From Acidobacteriaceae bacterium (GTDB lineage Bacteria > Acidobacteriota > Terriglobia > Terriglobales > Acidobacteriaceae): a DNA stretch of 64,000 bases. Numbering within the stretch: position 1 is the first letter of the stretch; every line of letters starts with the position of its first letter. Positions 43,957-53,373 of the stretch are shown piece after piece. The notes beneath the pieces were generated by a model, which did no database searches, had not been told where the DNA came from, and worked only from the letters and a program-made list of their open reading frames with translations. Location of the stretch: contig DASZBM010000008.1 of NCBI GenBank assembly GCA_035944135.1, positions 186,001-250,000 on the forward strand. Direction: 5' to 3'. Both the position numbers and the translations under genes were made by a program.

Positions 43957-44985
43957 TCAGCGGGTTAGCGAGAGGACGATCTTGCCGAAGTGGCTGCCGT
44001 TCTGCATGTGCTCGAAGGCGGCGCGGGCTTCTGAGAGCGGGAAGACGCGGTCGATGACGGGCTTGAGGTGGTTGGCGGAGATGGCGGCGTTCATGCGCTG
44101 GAACATGGCCCTGCTGCCGACGTAGATGCCGTTGATGTGAACGGATTTGGTGAGGATGGAGCGGACGTCGATACCTGAGCCGGCGTCGGGGTTGCTGCCG
44201 GAGAGGACGCCGATGACGTGGACGTGGCCGGAGGGTCGGACGGCGCTGAGGGATCTGGCGATCGTGCCCTGGCCGCCGACTTCGACGACGTGGTCGACGC
44301 CGGTGTTGGCGGTGAGGTCTTTGGCGGCTTTGTCCCAGTCGGGTGTGGACTTGTAGTTGATGGTGCGGTGAGCGCCGAGGCGGCAGCCACGGTCGAGCTT
44401 CTGGTCGGAGGAACTGGTGAGGATCACGGTGGCGCCGTGCATGCGGGCGATCTGAAGGGCGAAGAGGGAGACGCCGCCGGTGCCCTGGACGAGGACGGTC
44501 TGGCCGGCGCGGAGGTGGCCCTGTTCGACGAGGGCGTTCCAGGCGGTGAGGGCGGCGCAGGGGAGGGTGGCGGCCTCTTCGAAGCTGAGGTGTGCGGGCG
44601 CGAGGATAAGGCCGGTTTCGGGGAGGACGCGCTCGGTGGCGAAGACGCCGTCGATGGCGCCGCCGAGGGCGGACTTGCCGGTGAGCGGCTGGATTTCGCC
44701 GTCGAGCCAATCCTGGAAGAAGAGGCTGCAGACGTGGTCGCCGGGCTTGAAAAGGGTGACGGCGGGGCCGACGGCGACGACCTCGCCCGCGGCGTCGGAG
44801 CCGAGGATGCGCGGGAGGGCCATTTTGGGGTTGTACTGGCCGAGGGCGACCATGAGGTCGCGGTAGTTGAGCGAGGCGGCGTGGAGGTGCACGTGGACGT
44901 CGGTGGGGCCGAGCGCCGGGAGTGGGGCAGCCTCGAGTGCGAGGTGTTCGAGGCCGAAGGCGTTCAGGCGAAGAGCAGTGGGCAT
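43957..44985 (-). CDS. Medium-chain NAD(P)H-dependent oxidoreductase (quinone reductase/alcohol dehydrogenase-like)
   Basis: 342 residues. An N-terminal GroES-like fold has LNYRDLMVALGQYN and the block ILGSDAAGEVVAVGPAV; the Rossmann part has VLVQGTGGVSLFALQIAR. The usual catalytic-zinc Cys is absent (Tyr/Arg-Asp in NYRDL), so it belongs to the zinc-independent MDR class such as quinone reductase. The start MPTALRLNAFG (44985) is well supported; the frame to 45480 runs through the DinB gene. It is the last gene of the minus-strand series that includes ilvC. Confidence 0.88.
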   Translation of the reverse strand: MPTALRLNAFGLEHLALEAAPLPALGPTDVHVHLHAASLNYRDLMVALGQYNPKMALPRILGSDAAGEVVAVGPAVTLFKPGDHVCSLFFQDWLDGEIQPLTGKSALGGAIDGVFATERVLPETGLILAPAHLSFEEAATLPCAALTAWNALVEQGHLRAGQTVLVQGTGGVSLFALQIARMHGATVILTSSSDQKLDRGCRLGAHRTINYKSTPDWDKAAKDLTANTGVDHVVEVGGQGTIARSLSAVRPSGHVHVIGVLSGSNPDAGSGIDVRSILTKSVHINGIYVGSRAMFQRMNAAISANHLKPVIDRVFPLSEARAAFEHMQNGSHFGKIVLSLTR

Positions 44986-45025
44986 GGCGGTTGGATGAGG
45001 TTGGGGTGCGGGTGGTCGCGGCGGA

Positions 45026-45520
45026 TCAGGCGCGTTGCGCGGCGATGAAGAGGTAGTCCATGGGCTGGGTGTGTTTGAAGCCCTGCTGCCGGAGGAGCGT
45101 GGCGAGCTGCGCGTAGTGGCGAATGCTGTGGAGGGTGAGGTGCAGGAGGATGGTCTCGCGAGAGGCGCGAAGGCGGCCGAGAGTGAGGGTGTCAAAGGTG
45201 ATCTCGGTGGACCAGTCGTAGGAGGGGTTCGCGAGGAGGGTGCGCACCAAATCGAAGGCGAGCGTGTGCGCGGTGAGGAGCGTGTCGATGGAGTCTTTGG
45301 GGATTTCGTCGTAGGAAGATTCGGGGAGGCCGGCGAGGCGCTGGGCGTAGCGGAGCTCGACGGCGACAATGTGCTGCAGCGTGTCAGCGACGGTCTTGCT
45401 GTTGCGGATGTCGCAGGGCAGAAGGAGCTGCAGGGGATTGGCGTGGAAGAAGTCGCGCCAGTGCTGCGTAGTGGCGTCATTCCAGGCGAGGAGATTTTCG
45501 ACGGAGATGGAGAGAGGCAT
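45026..45520 (-). CDS. DinB-like/DUF664-type four-helix protein
   Basis: 164 residues, all helical. The pattern has three spaced His residues, in LQHIVAVELRYAQRL and LHLTLHSIRHYAQLATLLRQ, which form the metal site of DinB/YfiT-type four-helix bundles. Members include thiol transferases and damage-inducible proteins; the substrate is unknown. It lies 40 bp before the oxidoreductase and after ilvC's terminator-like palindrome. Confidence 0.8.
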   Translation of the reverse strand: MPLSISVENLLAWNDATTQHWRDFFHANPLQLLLPCDIRNSKTVADTLQHIVAVELRYAQRLAGLPESSYDEIPKDSIDTLLTAHTLAFDLVRTLLANPSYDWSTEITFDTLTLGRLRASRETILLHLTLHSIRHYAQLATLLRQQGFKHTQPMDYLFIAAQRA

Positions 45521-45559
45521 CGCGCGCTCCGCGGGAGACAGTCAGGCTCCAGAAGAATA

Positions 45560-45600
45560 CCCCACTCATGACGACGATAAGGCTGTCGTCATGAATGGGG
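45560..45600. repeat. Long imperfect palindrome 3' of ilvC
   Basis: CCCCACTCATGACGAC (45560-45575) pairs with GTCGTCATGAATGGGG (45585-45600) through 16 bp with one mismatch, 9-base loop. It lies 30 bp after the ilvC stop. It can act as an RNA hairpin ending the ilv message, but the U tract is poor. The sequence GGGTGCCCCATTCATGACG-like on the minus strand is a style I associate with dispersed acidobacterial repeats; not checked. Confidence 0.55.
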
Positions 45601-45630
45601 CACCCGGTTTTCTTGAGGGCGCTTTGAGGT

Positions 45631-46671
<1,041 letters not shown>

Positions 46672-46724
46672 GTTGTTGCTTCCTTTTTTGTGGAGTACTT
46701 GGTGATGAACTTTGCGCGAGCGAT

Positions 46725-48542
46725 TCAGGTCTGCTGGTAAAGCCGATAGTGCTCGTCAGTGATGGAGGTGAAGGGCAGGAAGTTGATGCTGCCGCTATCG
46801 GTCGCGACGGTGTGCTGGTTTGAGCTGGGCGATGTTTGCTTCGCGCTGAGAAGCTGCTGGCGAGTGACTTTGTCAGAGGCCGGCAGAACAGCGAACAGCG
46901 CAACTGGACCTCGCATCAGCGCGACGAGATTCGAGTGGTTGGGATCGAGCGGAACGGGCCGCAGCGGCATGTCGAGTGTGAGCTCGATGCGATCGTTGTT
47001 GCGCCACTCGCGGTCCATGACCAGCCATGTGCCGGGATGTGCAGCGAGGCCGGGCGCCGTGCGACCGTTGACCAGAGCGTGCGTTGCGGGGCCGGCCCAT
47101 GCAGGGGTGCGGAGAGCGATGGGGAAGCTGCGAGTGCGGTCGGTGTTGAGCGCGAGAGTTACTTCGCCGTTGCTGGGATAGCTGGTGGTTTGTGTGAGGG
47201 TGACGTTCGCGCCGGCTTGCTTCCACGAGACGCGCGAAGGGTGATAAAGGTTCACGGCGAGGCCGCGTGGCGTGGCGAAGTAGGAGCTGATGCCGTAGTC
47301 GGCGGTGACCTGCGGGAAGGTGCCCGAGCAGCAGGGCCACTTGTCGTTATGAAAGAACTTGTGTGCGTCGTTGTTGTAGTCGGAGTAGTAGAAGCTGGTG
47401 CCGTCGGGCTGGATGGGACGCGCGCCGAGGATGGTGTTGTACAGCACGGTCTCCATGCTGTCGCCGTAGGCCGGATCGCCGGTGGCGCAGATGAGATAGC
47501 GTGTGATCTTGAAGTGGCCGTAGGATCCGCACGGTGTCTCGAAGCTGGCGTGCGTGGTGTGGAGTGAGTCGGCGAGACCGTTGGACGTAGGATCCTGGAA
47601 GGTTTCATTCGGTCCCCAGCCGCCGGTGGCGAAACTTTGATCCTGCACGAAGCGAAAGCCATTGCGCGCGGCATCGAAGTGCATTGTGCTGCCGTCGACG
47701 AGATATGCCTGCATGGCGGAGTTGAGCGCGTTCACGTGCGAGTAGGCATGCTCGCCGATGAGCGCGTTGTGATTTTGTGAGAGCGGTGTGAAGTAGGCGC
47801 TGTCCTGCAAGAAGCGCTGCGCGAGCTGGCGATAGCGCGGGTTGTTGCTGCGAAGGTATGCGAGATAGAAGTTTTCGGGCAGCGTGTAGGGTTCGTCCCA
47901 GGTGTAGGCGATGTTCGGGTGCGGGCGCGCGGCCATCTCGCGGCGTGTGAGCGCGTGGTCCGGCAGGTAAGGAAGCACGGCGTCGGTTGCATGGCCGAGG
48001 ACGTCGAGTGCGATGGGATCCTGCGCGAACTGATGTGCGTCGATGAGGCCGCACATGGATTTATCGAAGGTGTAACAGGGGAGGCAGTAGTTGGCGTAGA
48101 ACTTCGGCGAGACGGTTGCGGCGAAACCGGTGAGCAGTGCGTGGACTTTTTGTTGCGTGGCTTTGTCGCCTGTTGCGGCGTACATGCGTGACAGCGCAGA
48201 GACCCATTGGCCGAAGGTGTGGCCGGGCACATAGCCAGTGAAATTTTTGGGTGGGTCGAAATCAGGGGATGGAGAGTACCAGCCGCCCATGTCTTCGCCG
48301 GGCGCGGGCATGCCGGTGAGCTGGCGAAAGGGTTTGAGCAGGCGGTCGTTATCGAGCGCGAGGAAAAAAGCGTGGTTGTAATCGAATTGCGTGCGTAAGG
48401 GTGAGTCGAGGAGGGCGACCTGCGAGTAGTCGAGCTGGCGCAAAGGCGACGCGGGATCAGGCGCGAGCGCATGGAGTGTGCTCGGCGAGAGTGCTGCGGC
48501 AGAGGCGGCGGTGCTCGTCTTGAGGAACTCGCGGCGGTTCAT
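46725..48542 (-). CDS. Tat-exported GH127 family glycoside hydrolase (beta-L-arabinofuranosidase-like)
   Basis: 605 residues. The twin-arginine signal is [17 protein letters not shown]. The body fits DUF1680/GH127: an (alpha/alpha) barrel with [28 protein letters not shown] and the PCCSGTFPQ block (Cys404 and Cys405). In characterised GH127 a Glu-x-Cys plus this Cys pair holds zinc, and one Cys is the nucleophile. Here the first part is Glu335-Thr-Pro-Cys338, one residue longer. The gene sits 12 bp after ilvN and 53 bp before ilvC, an unexpected place for a plant-polysaccharide enzyme. Substrate is unproven. Confidence 0.88.
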   Translation of the reverse strand: MNRREFLKTSTAASAAALSPSTLHALAPDPASPLRQLDYSQVALLDSPLRTQFDYNHAFFLALDNDRLLKPFRQLTGMPAPGEDMGGWYSPSPDFDPPKNFTGYVPGHTFGQWVSALSRMYAATGDKATQQKVHALLTGFAATVSPKFYANYCLPCYTFDKSMCGLIDAHQFAQDPIALDVLGHATDAVLPYLPDHALTRREMAARPHPNIAYTWDEPYTLPENFYLAYLRSNNPRYRQLAQRFLQDSAYFTPLSQNHNALIGEHAYSHVNALNSAMQAYLVDGSTMHFDAARNGFRFVQDQSFATGGWGPNETFQDPTSNGLADSLHTTHASFETPCGSYGHFKITRYLICATGDPAYGDSMETVLYNTILGARPIQPDGTSFYYSDYNNDAHKFFHNDKWPCCSGTFPQVTADYGISSYFATPRGLAVNLYHPSRVSWKQAGANVTLTQTTSYPSNGEVTLALNTDRTRSFPIALRTPAWAGPATHALVNGRTAPGLAAHPGTWLVMDREWRNNDRIELTLDMPLRPVPLDPNHSNLVALMRGPVALFAVLPASDKVTRQQLLSAKQTSPSSNQHTVATDSGSINFLPFTSITDEHYRLYQQT

Positions 48543-48554
48543 GGCTTCAGTGTC

Positions 48555-49169
48555 CTAGTCCTCGAATTCAGTGGGGAGGATCTCATTGCGTGAGAGAACG
48601 TCGGGGTCGGCGGCGGCGTTCTGTGGTTCGTCGGCTTTGCTGCCAAGGGCTTTGAGGACGCGGCCGGTGTGGTGGCCGCGGCGCATGGCCATGCGGCCGG
48701 TGCGTGAGACCTCGAGGACCTCGTAGCCGGTTTCGCGAAGGACCTGCAGGAGGCCTTCGATCTTGGAGGCGGAGCCGGTCATCTCGAGCATGATGGATTC
48801 GGGTGCGAGGTCGACGACGCGCGCGCGAAAGACGTTGGCGAGCTCGAAGATCTGCGAGCGTGAGTGGACGCCGTGCGGCTGGTTGGGGCCGGCGGCAACC
48901 TTGATGAGGCAGAGCTCGCGGACGACGGCTTCGGCGCGGTTGACCTCGTCGACGTCGATGGTGGTCTCGAGCTTGTAGAGCGAGGCGCGGATGCGATGCG
49001 CGGCGTGCTCGTGGGCCTCGCAGACGATGGTCATGCGCGAGGTGTCGGGGCGCTCGGATTCGCCGACGGTGAGCGAGACGATGTTGATGTTCAACCGGCG
49101 GAAGAGCGAGGCGACGCGGGTGAGCGTGCCGGGCTTGTCTTGAACGATGGCGACGAAGGTGTGGAGCAT
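48555..49169 (-). CDS. ilvN: Acetolactate synthase small (regulatory) subunit
   Basis: Activates IlvB and gives valine feedback control. 204 residues: ACT domain at the N terminus (HTFVAIVQDKPGTLTRVASLF, NINIVSLTVGESE) and the ALS_ss C-terminal domain (about 85-160). The last 40 residues are an added polar tail (for example LGSKADEPQNAAADPDVLS). ATG 49169 is the family start; the frame extends upstream into the tandem repeat and the lipoprotein gene without meaning. The ribosome binding site is weak. Confidence 0.94.
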   Translation of the reverse strand: MLHTFVAIVQDKPGTLTRVASLFRRLNINIVSLTVGESERPDTSRMTIVCEAHEHAAHRIRASLYKLETTIDVDEVNRAEAVVRELCLIKVAAGPNQPHGVHSRSQIFELANVFRARVVDLAPESIMLEMTGSASKIEGLLQVLRETGYEVLEVSRTGRMAMRRGHHTGRVLKALGSKADEPQNAAADPDVLSRNEILPTEFED

Positions 49170-49178
49170 GGAGGTCTC

Positions 49179-49206
49179 AGTGAATAGTGAGTAGTGAACA
49201 GTGAAT
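49179..49206. repeat. Four-unit 7-bp tandem repeat upstream of ilvN
   Basis: AGTGAAT, AGTGAGT, AGTGAAC, AGTGAAT, exactly head to tail, in the 41-bp gap between the lipoprotein stop and ilvN start. On the coding strand this reads ATTCACT-type heptamers and lies where the ilvN ribosome binding site would be expected. Confidence 0.75.
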
Positions 49207-49210
49207 AAAG

Positions 49211-49726
49211 CTAAGACGTGGGTGGAGCGTCGGGATTCCAGAGTTCGGTTTGTTTGTCGTCGGCGTGGAGCAGGACGGCGTCGTCGCGGTTCTTGTTGGA
49301 GAAGCTGCCGAGGGTGTAGTCGCCGGCGGCGTGATAGCTGGGGCCGCAGGGGAGTTTGCCGGTGGTGTATTTTTCGCTCGCGCATTTTGCGCCGCGGTAG
49401 ACGTGGAACCAGATCATGGGGTCGCGCTTGTCGACGAATTGTTGAGAGATGTGGAGTTTGTCGAAGGTGTGGGCGCGGGCTGCGTCGTGGAGCTGCCAGA
49501 GGATGGCGGCGATCTGGTCGTCAGTGGCGTTAGCGTCGGTGACGAGGGTGATGGAGTTGTCGGTGGTGTGGAAGACGCGGAAGGGTGGCGGGGTGATGGT
49601 GGGGCGTGGGGAATAGGCGGGTTTCGCGATGACGGGTGATGAAGGTGCGGGAGTGGGCGCGGGCGCGGATTTGCAGCCCGTCGCAATGATGACCATCAAA
49701 CCTGTAGCCGCAAAAGTAAGGCGCAT
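49211..49726 (-). CDS. Putative lipoprotein
   Basis: 171 residues. The N terminus is a lipoprotein signal (MRLTFAATGLMVIIATGC, Cys18 after a hydrophobic run), then a Pro/Ala-rich linker, then a compact domain with RDPMIWFHVYRGAKCASEKY. No family recognised. Its ATG overlaps the ilvB stop (TAATG), so it is translated with ilvB. It separates ilvB from ilvN, whose products form one enzyme. Confidence 0.78.
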   Translation of the reverse strand: MRLTFAATGLMVIIATGCKSAPAPTPAPSSPVIAKPAYSPRPTITPPPFRVFHTTDNSITLVTDANATDDQIAAILWQLHDAARAHTFDKLHISQQFVDKRDPMIWFHVYRGAKCASEKYTTGKLPCGPSYHAAGDYTLGSFSNKNRDDAVLLHADDKQTELWNPDAPPTS

Positions 49727-51498
49727 TACTCGTCCTCCGCGGTTTCGAGGAGCGGGTCTTTTTGTGGGCGGCGGACCATCTCGTGGAGGGCGGCGCCGGG
49801 CGTGATCATGGGGTAGACGCCGTCTTCTTTTTCAACGGCGAAGTTGATGAGGAAGGGTTTGCCGCTAGTGCGTGCGCGCGTAGCTGTGGGTGTGACCTCG
49901 GCACGCTTGGTGACGTTGGCGGCGTCGATGCCGTGCGCGGCGGCGAGCATGACGAAGTCCGGCGAGAGGATGGGCGAGGCGGAGTAGTTCTTCTCGTAGA
50001 AGGTCTCCTGCCACTGGCGCACCATGCCGAGGAAGCCGTTGTTGATGACGGCGATGTTGATGGCGAGTTTTTCCTGCACGATGGTGGAGAGCTCGGCTGC
50101 GGTCATCTGGAAGCCGCCGTCGCCGGCGATGACCCAGACGTCTTTTTCAGGGCAGGCGAACTTTGCGCCGATGGCGGCAGGTAAAGCGAAGCCCATGGTG
50201 CCGAGGCCGCCGGAGGTGACGAGCGAGCGCGGGGACTCGTGCTTGAAGTATTGCGCTTCCCACATCTGGTGTTGGCCGACGTCGGTGACGATGATGGTGT
50301 TTTCTAATCTTCCTGCTTCACGTGCTTCCTTCCAGATGTCGTGGATGACGTGCGCGGCGTAGAGGTGGCCGTTGTCGGGGAGATTGATGATGTCGCGGAC
50401 GGCGGCGGTGCCTTTGGACTTGTTGATCTCCTGCAGCCATGCGCGAGAAGCAGATCCCTCCGCTTCGCTGCGGGATGACAACAGGGGGAGGAGAAGTTGC
50501 AGCACTTCTTTGAGGTCGCCGATGAGGGCGACGTCGGCGCGGACGTTCTTATTGATCTCGGAGGGATCGATCTCGACGTGAATCTTCTTCGCGTTGGGAG
50601 CGTAGCTGGCGAGGTTGCCGGTGACGCGGTCGTCGAAGCGCATGCCGAAGGCGAGGAGGAGATCGGACTGCTGGATGGCGTTGTTGACCCACGATTCGCC
50701 GTGCATGCCCATCATGCCGAGCGAGAGTGGATGGCCGGCGGGGATGGCGCCCAAGCCGAGCAGGGTCGAAGCGATGGGGATCTGCAGCGCTTCTGCGAAG
50801 GCAAGTACTTCGCGCTCCGCGCCGGATTCGACGATGCCGTGGCCGGCGAGGATGACTGGTTTTTTGGAGTGCTGGATTAGATCGATGGCTTCGCGGATTG
50901 CGCAAGATTCGGCGCGCAGCATCGGATGTGGGCGATAGGGCGCAGGCTTGGCGGCGTCGAAGTCGAAGATAGCGGAGGCCTGTTGTGCGTCCTTGGTGAT
51001 GTCGATGAGCACGGGGCCGGGACGTCCGGAGGTGGCGATCTGAAAGGCCTGGCGGACGGCGGGAGCGATGTCTTCGGCGCGGGTGACGAGGAAATTGTGC
51101 TTGGTGATCGGCAGCGTGATGCCGGTGATGTCGATCTCCTGGAAGGCGTCGCTGCCGAGAACTTTGGACGAGACCTGGCCGGTGATGGCGACGATGGGGA
51201 TGCTGTCGAGCATCGCGGTGGCGAGGCCGGTGACGAGGTTCGTCGCGCCGGGGCCGGAGGTGGCCATGCAGACGCCGGGTCGGCCAGAGGCGCGCGCGTA
51301 GCCGTCAGCCATATGCGCAGCGCCCTGCTCGTGGCGCACCAGAACGTGGTGGATGGTGGGGAACTTGCGCAACGCGTCATAGACGGGGAGGATGGCTCCG
51401 CCGGGATAGCCAAAGACGGTGGTGGTGCCTTCGCCCGCGAGCGTGGCCCAGAGGATCTCGGAGCCGGTGAGCGTGGGGTGTTGATTCTTGCTGGCCAT
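49726..51498 (-). CDS. ilvB: Acetolactate synthase large (catalytic) subunit
   Basis: ThDP-dependent condensation of pyruvate with pyruvate or 2-oxobutyrate. 590 residues. The catalytic Glu57 is in VRHEQGAAHMADGYARASG; ThDP motif GDGGFQMTAAEL to NNGFLGMVRQWQ. ATG 51498 has AGGAGA upstream. About residues 339-352 (SSRSEAEGSASR) are an in-frame insertion encoded by a REP-like palindrome, between the LLPLL helix and the next domain; the enzyme is probably still active. A 24-bp piece of its start is repeated upstream (52138-52161). The stop overlaps the lipoprotein start. Confidence 0.96.
   Translation of the reverse strand: MASKNQHPTLTGSEILWATLAGEGTTTVFGYPGGAILPVYDALRKFPTIHHVLVRHEQGAAHMADGYARASGRPGVCMATSGPGATNLVTGLATAMLDSIPIVAITGQVSSKVLGSDAFQEIDITGITLPITKHNFLVTRAEDIAPAVRQAFQIATSGRPGPVLIDITKDAQQASAIFDFDAAKPAPYRPHPMLRAESCAIREAIDLIQHSKKPVILAGHGIVESGAEREVLAFAEALQIPIASTLLGLGAIPAGHPLSLGMMGMHGESWVNNAIQQSDLLLAFGMRFDDRVTGNLASYAPNAKKIHVEIDPSEINKNVRADVALIGDLKEVLQLLLPLLSSRSEAEGSASRAWLQEINKSKGTAAVRDIINLPDNGHLYAAHVIHDIWKEAREAGRLENTIIVTDVGQHQMWEAQYFKHESPRSLVTSGGLGTMGFALPAAIGAKFACPEKDVWVIAGDGGFQMTAAELSTIVQEKLAINIAVINNGFLGMVRQWQETFYEKNYSASPILSPDFVMLAAAHGIDAANVTKRAEVTPTATRARTSGKPFLINFAVEKEDGVYPMITPGAALHEMVRRPQKDPLLETAEDE
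50445..50485. repeat. REP-like palindrome within ilvB
   Basis: GAGAAGCAGATCCCTCCGCT... with ATCCC (50454-50458) facing GGGAT (50472-50476), then GACAACAGG. It resembles the shorter copy at 59153-59180 (GAGAAGCAG, TTCCC/GGGAA, TGACA). It is read in frame by ilvB. Confidence 0.55.
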
Positions 51499-51517
51499 AC
51501 GGTGGTCTCCTGCTGTG

Positions 51518-52087
51518 TTAGCTGCGGGGCCGGTTAGCTGCTTCCGGTGCGATCTGTTGGAGGCAGTCGAGGTGCTTTTGCGCTTCGTCGATACCGGGGT
51601 TCTGCGAGATCGTGATGTAGAGAGTTTGCGCTTCGGTCCAGGCGGAGAGCGCTTCACGTTCGTTGTTCATCGCGGAGACGCGAAGCGCGTTGGCAAGGTC
51701 GAGCGTCGGCAGAGGTTCAATGGCGCGGTAGAGGCGTATGGCTTCTTCGATCTGTGTGCCCGCGACTGCATTTTCCCCGAGTTCGCTGCGCAGTTCGGCG
51801 GCATGCGTGAGCGCGTAAGCGAGCGTTGGCGCGATGCACTCGGGTTGTGTGGCGAATTCGTTGCGGAGCAGAGTGATGGCCTCGGAGAGATAGATCGAAG
51901 AACCTGATCGATCGCCCCGGTGACGCCGGATCTGAGCCGTACCGATGAGCGCTTCGGCGCGGCCCACCGTGTCCTGTGCGCGGGCTTCTTCGGCAGCTTC
52001 CTTGTACAGGCGCTCGGCTTCGTCATCGTGGCCTTCGTTGCGTGCCGCGGTGGCAAGGTTGAAGAGGGATTTGAGGGCTTCGATCAA
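51518..52087 (-). CDS. TPR-like protein between acyltransferase and ilvB
   Basis: About 189 residues from a TTG at 52087; the frame is open up to 52243, where it would overlap the acyltransferase. No ATG lies between the acyltransferase stop and the helical body, so the start is uncertain (TTG 52087, GTG 52186, ATG 52231). Helical repeats are TPR-like: NEGHDDEAERLYKEAAEEAR, AGTQIEEAIRLYRAIEPLP. The gene is flanked by 24-bp direct repeats of the ilvB start. Its stop is 19 bp from ilvB. Function unknown. Confidence 0.65.
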   Translation of the reverse strand: MIEALKSLFNLATAARNEGHDDEAERLYKEAAEEARAQDTVGRAEALIGTAQIRRHRGDRSGSSIYLSEAITLLRNEFATQPECIAPTLAYALTHAAELRSELGENAVAGTQIEEAIRLYRAIEPLPTLDLANALRVSAMNNEREALSAWTEAQTLYITISQNPGIDEAQKHLDCLQQIAPEAANRPRS

Positions 52088-52122
52088 TGAGGTCTCGTGA
52101 GTGCGAGCTGTGTAATGTTGCG

Positions 52123-52167
52123 TTAGTAAGCGAACCTGCCGGTGAGCGTGGGGTGTTGATTGTTCAT
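52123..52167 (-). pseudogene. Truncated duplicate of the ilvB 5' end
   Basis: A 14-codon frame, MNNQHPTLTGRFAY then TAA. Codons 3-10 match ilvB (MASKNQHPTLTG) and 24 bp (52138-52161) are identical to ilvB bases 51463-51486. An AGGAGA ribosome binding site lies at the same place before the ATG as in ilvB. The ATG overlaps the acyltransferase stop (ATGA). After Gly10 all likeness ends. It is either a remnant of a duplication or insertion, or a small leader frame. Confidence 0.7.
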
Positions 52168-53297
52168 GCAAGTCTCCTGACTGCACGTGTCCGATAGGTC
52201 TGGCTGAGCCATTGGTGTATGGGAGATTCATAAAAATGTGCAACCGCCCAGCAAAGCGCCACGATGAAAGCGGTATATATCAGCATTGTCGGCCTGGTGA
52301 GACCCGGATGTGCTGCTCCAAGCTGCAAAACAGCATGTCGGCCCAGAAACCATAACAAAGGCGGATGAAGGATATAGACAACATAGGAAACCGTGCCGAG
52401 GACTACACAGGGAGCGACAAATGCGCTGGGTGGAATGGCGCGAGCTCCGAGGTAGATGATGGCCGGGTACACGACGACGACGGTCAACATCTCCACTGCT
52501 GCGAGTCCTGAAAACCAGGCGTTGTTACACAACGAAAAAACGAGAACACCAACCACGAAGAGCATCGCAAGAATGGCCCTGCGGTTGTGGAGCCTGGAAG
52601 GCGCCCACCTTCTGTACAGACGCAGGACGAGCACTCCAATAAAGAACGAAACTCCCACGCGGAGCAGACCGACATGCGCATTTGCCGGTGCGTATCCCAG
52701 ATCGAACGTTCCATGAACCTTACGTTCATACGCCAATCCAACAAATGACAGAAAGGAGATGCCAAACAGCAGACCTGTTCCTGCAAGACGAACACGAACG
52801 AGAGCAGCATAGGCGAAGTTGGCGATGAGCTCCACCCACAGCGACCACATGACCTCATCCAGTGGAAACATCTCTTTCGGCAGGTGCGGGAGCATGACGG
52901 AATTCATGAGGAACAAGCCGGCCAGTCGTCCGATGAACAAATGACCCACCAAATATCGGTCACGGCCAAGCTCAATAGCTCCGATGGCGGCCCCAAGGAT
53001 TGCAATGGGCATGAGGCGGATGATGCGAGCGACTGCAAAGTCGCGGAACTTCATAGAACTCGCAAGGCGCCCTTCATACGAAAATGCGACGACAAATCCA
53101 CTGAGGCAGAAAAAGAAGTCTACGGCCAAGTAGCTGTTGCGCGTATAGAGGCCCCGCTGAAAGATCTGAGGGGCATGCCGGAATACGACCAGAACAGCCG
53201 CGATACCTCGAAGTGCATCAAGGAAATGAAACCTGTGATGCTCCATCGGGGTGGGCGGATTTGCTACTGCAACAGCTGCTGGGGCGGTCCGGATCAT
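52164..53297 (-). CDS. Membrane acyltransferase (acyltransferase family 3)
   Basis: 377 residues, about ten membrane segments. It opens HFLDALRGIAAVLVVFRHA, with catalytic-type His and Arg, then LAVDFFFCLSGFVVAFSYE. The base composition of this gene is lower in GC than its neighbours, and the codon style differs (for example runs such as AAGTAGCTG and ACGAAAAAACGAG on the plus strand), hinting at transfer. It lies 76 bp after ilvD and its 3' end contains the ribosome binding site of the truncated ilvB copy. No sugar gene is adjacent. Confidence 0.86.
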   Translation of the reverse strand: MIRTAPAAVAVANPPTPMEHHRFHFLDALRGIAAVLVVFRHAPQIFQRGLYTRNSYLAVDFFFCLSGFVVAFSYEGRLASSMKFRDFAVARIIRLMPIAILGAAIGAIELGRDRYLVGHLFIGRLAGLFLMNSVMLPHLPKEMFPLDEVMWSLWVELIANFAYAALVRVRLAGTGLLFGISFLSFVGLAYERKVHGTFDLGYAPANAHVGLLRVGVSFFIGVLVLRLYRRWAPSRLHNRRAILAMLFVVGVLVFSLCNNAWFSGLAAVEMLTVVVVYPAIIYLGARAIPPSAFVAPCVVLGTVSYVVYILHPPLLWFLGRHAVLQLGAAHPGLTRPTMLIYTAFIVALCWAVAHFYESPIHQWLSQTYRTRAVRRLA

Positions 53298-53373
53298 GAA
53301 GGGTGTCCTGAAAGGGATGACTTCAATTTGTGGTGGCTCCAGGGAAATGCTTGAAGCCGTATCCCGGAAACAA

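Noticed and set aside
49179-49206. CRISPR-like repeats
   Set aside because: Units are 7 bp without spacers, and no cas gene is in the window.
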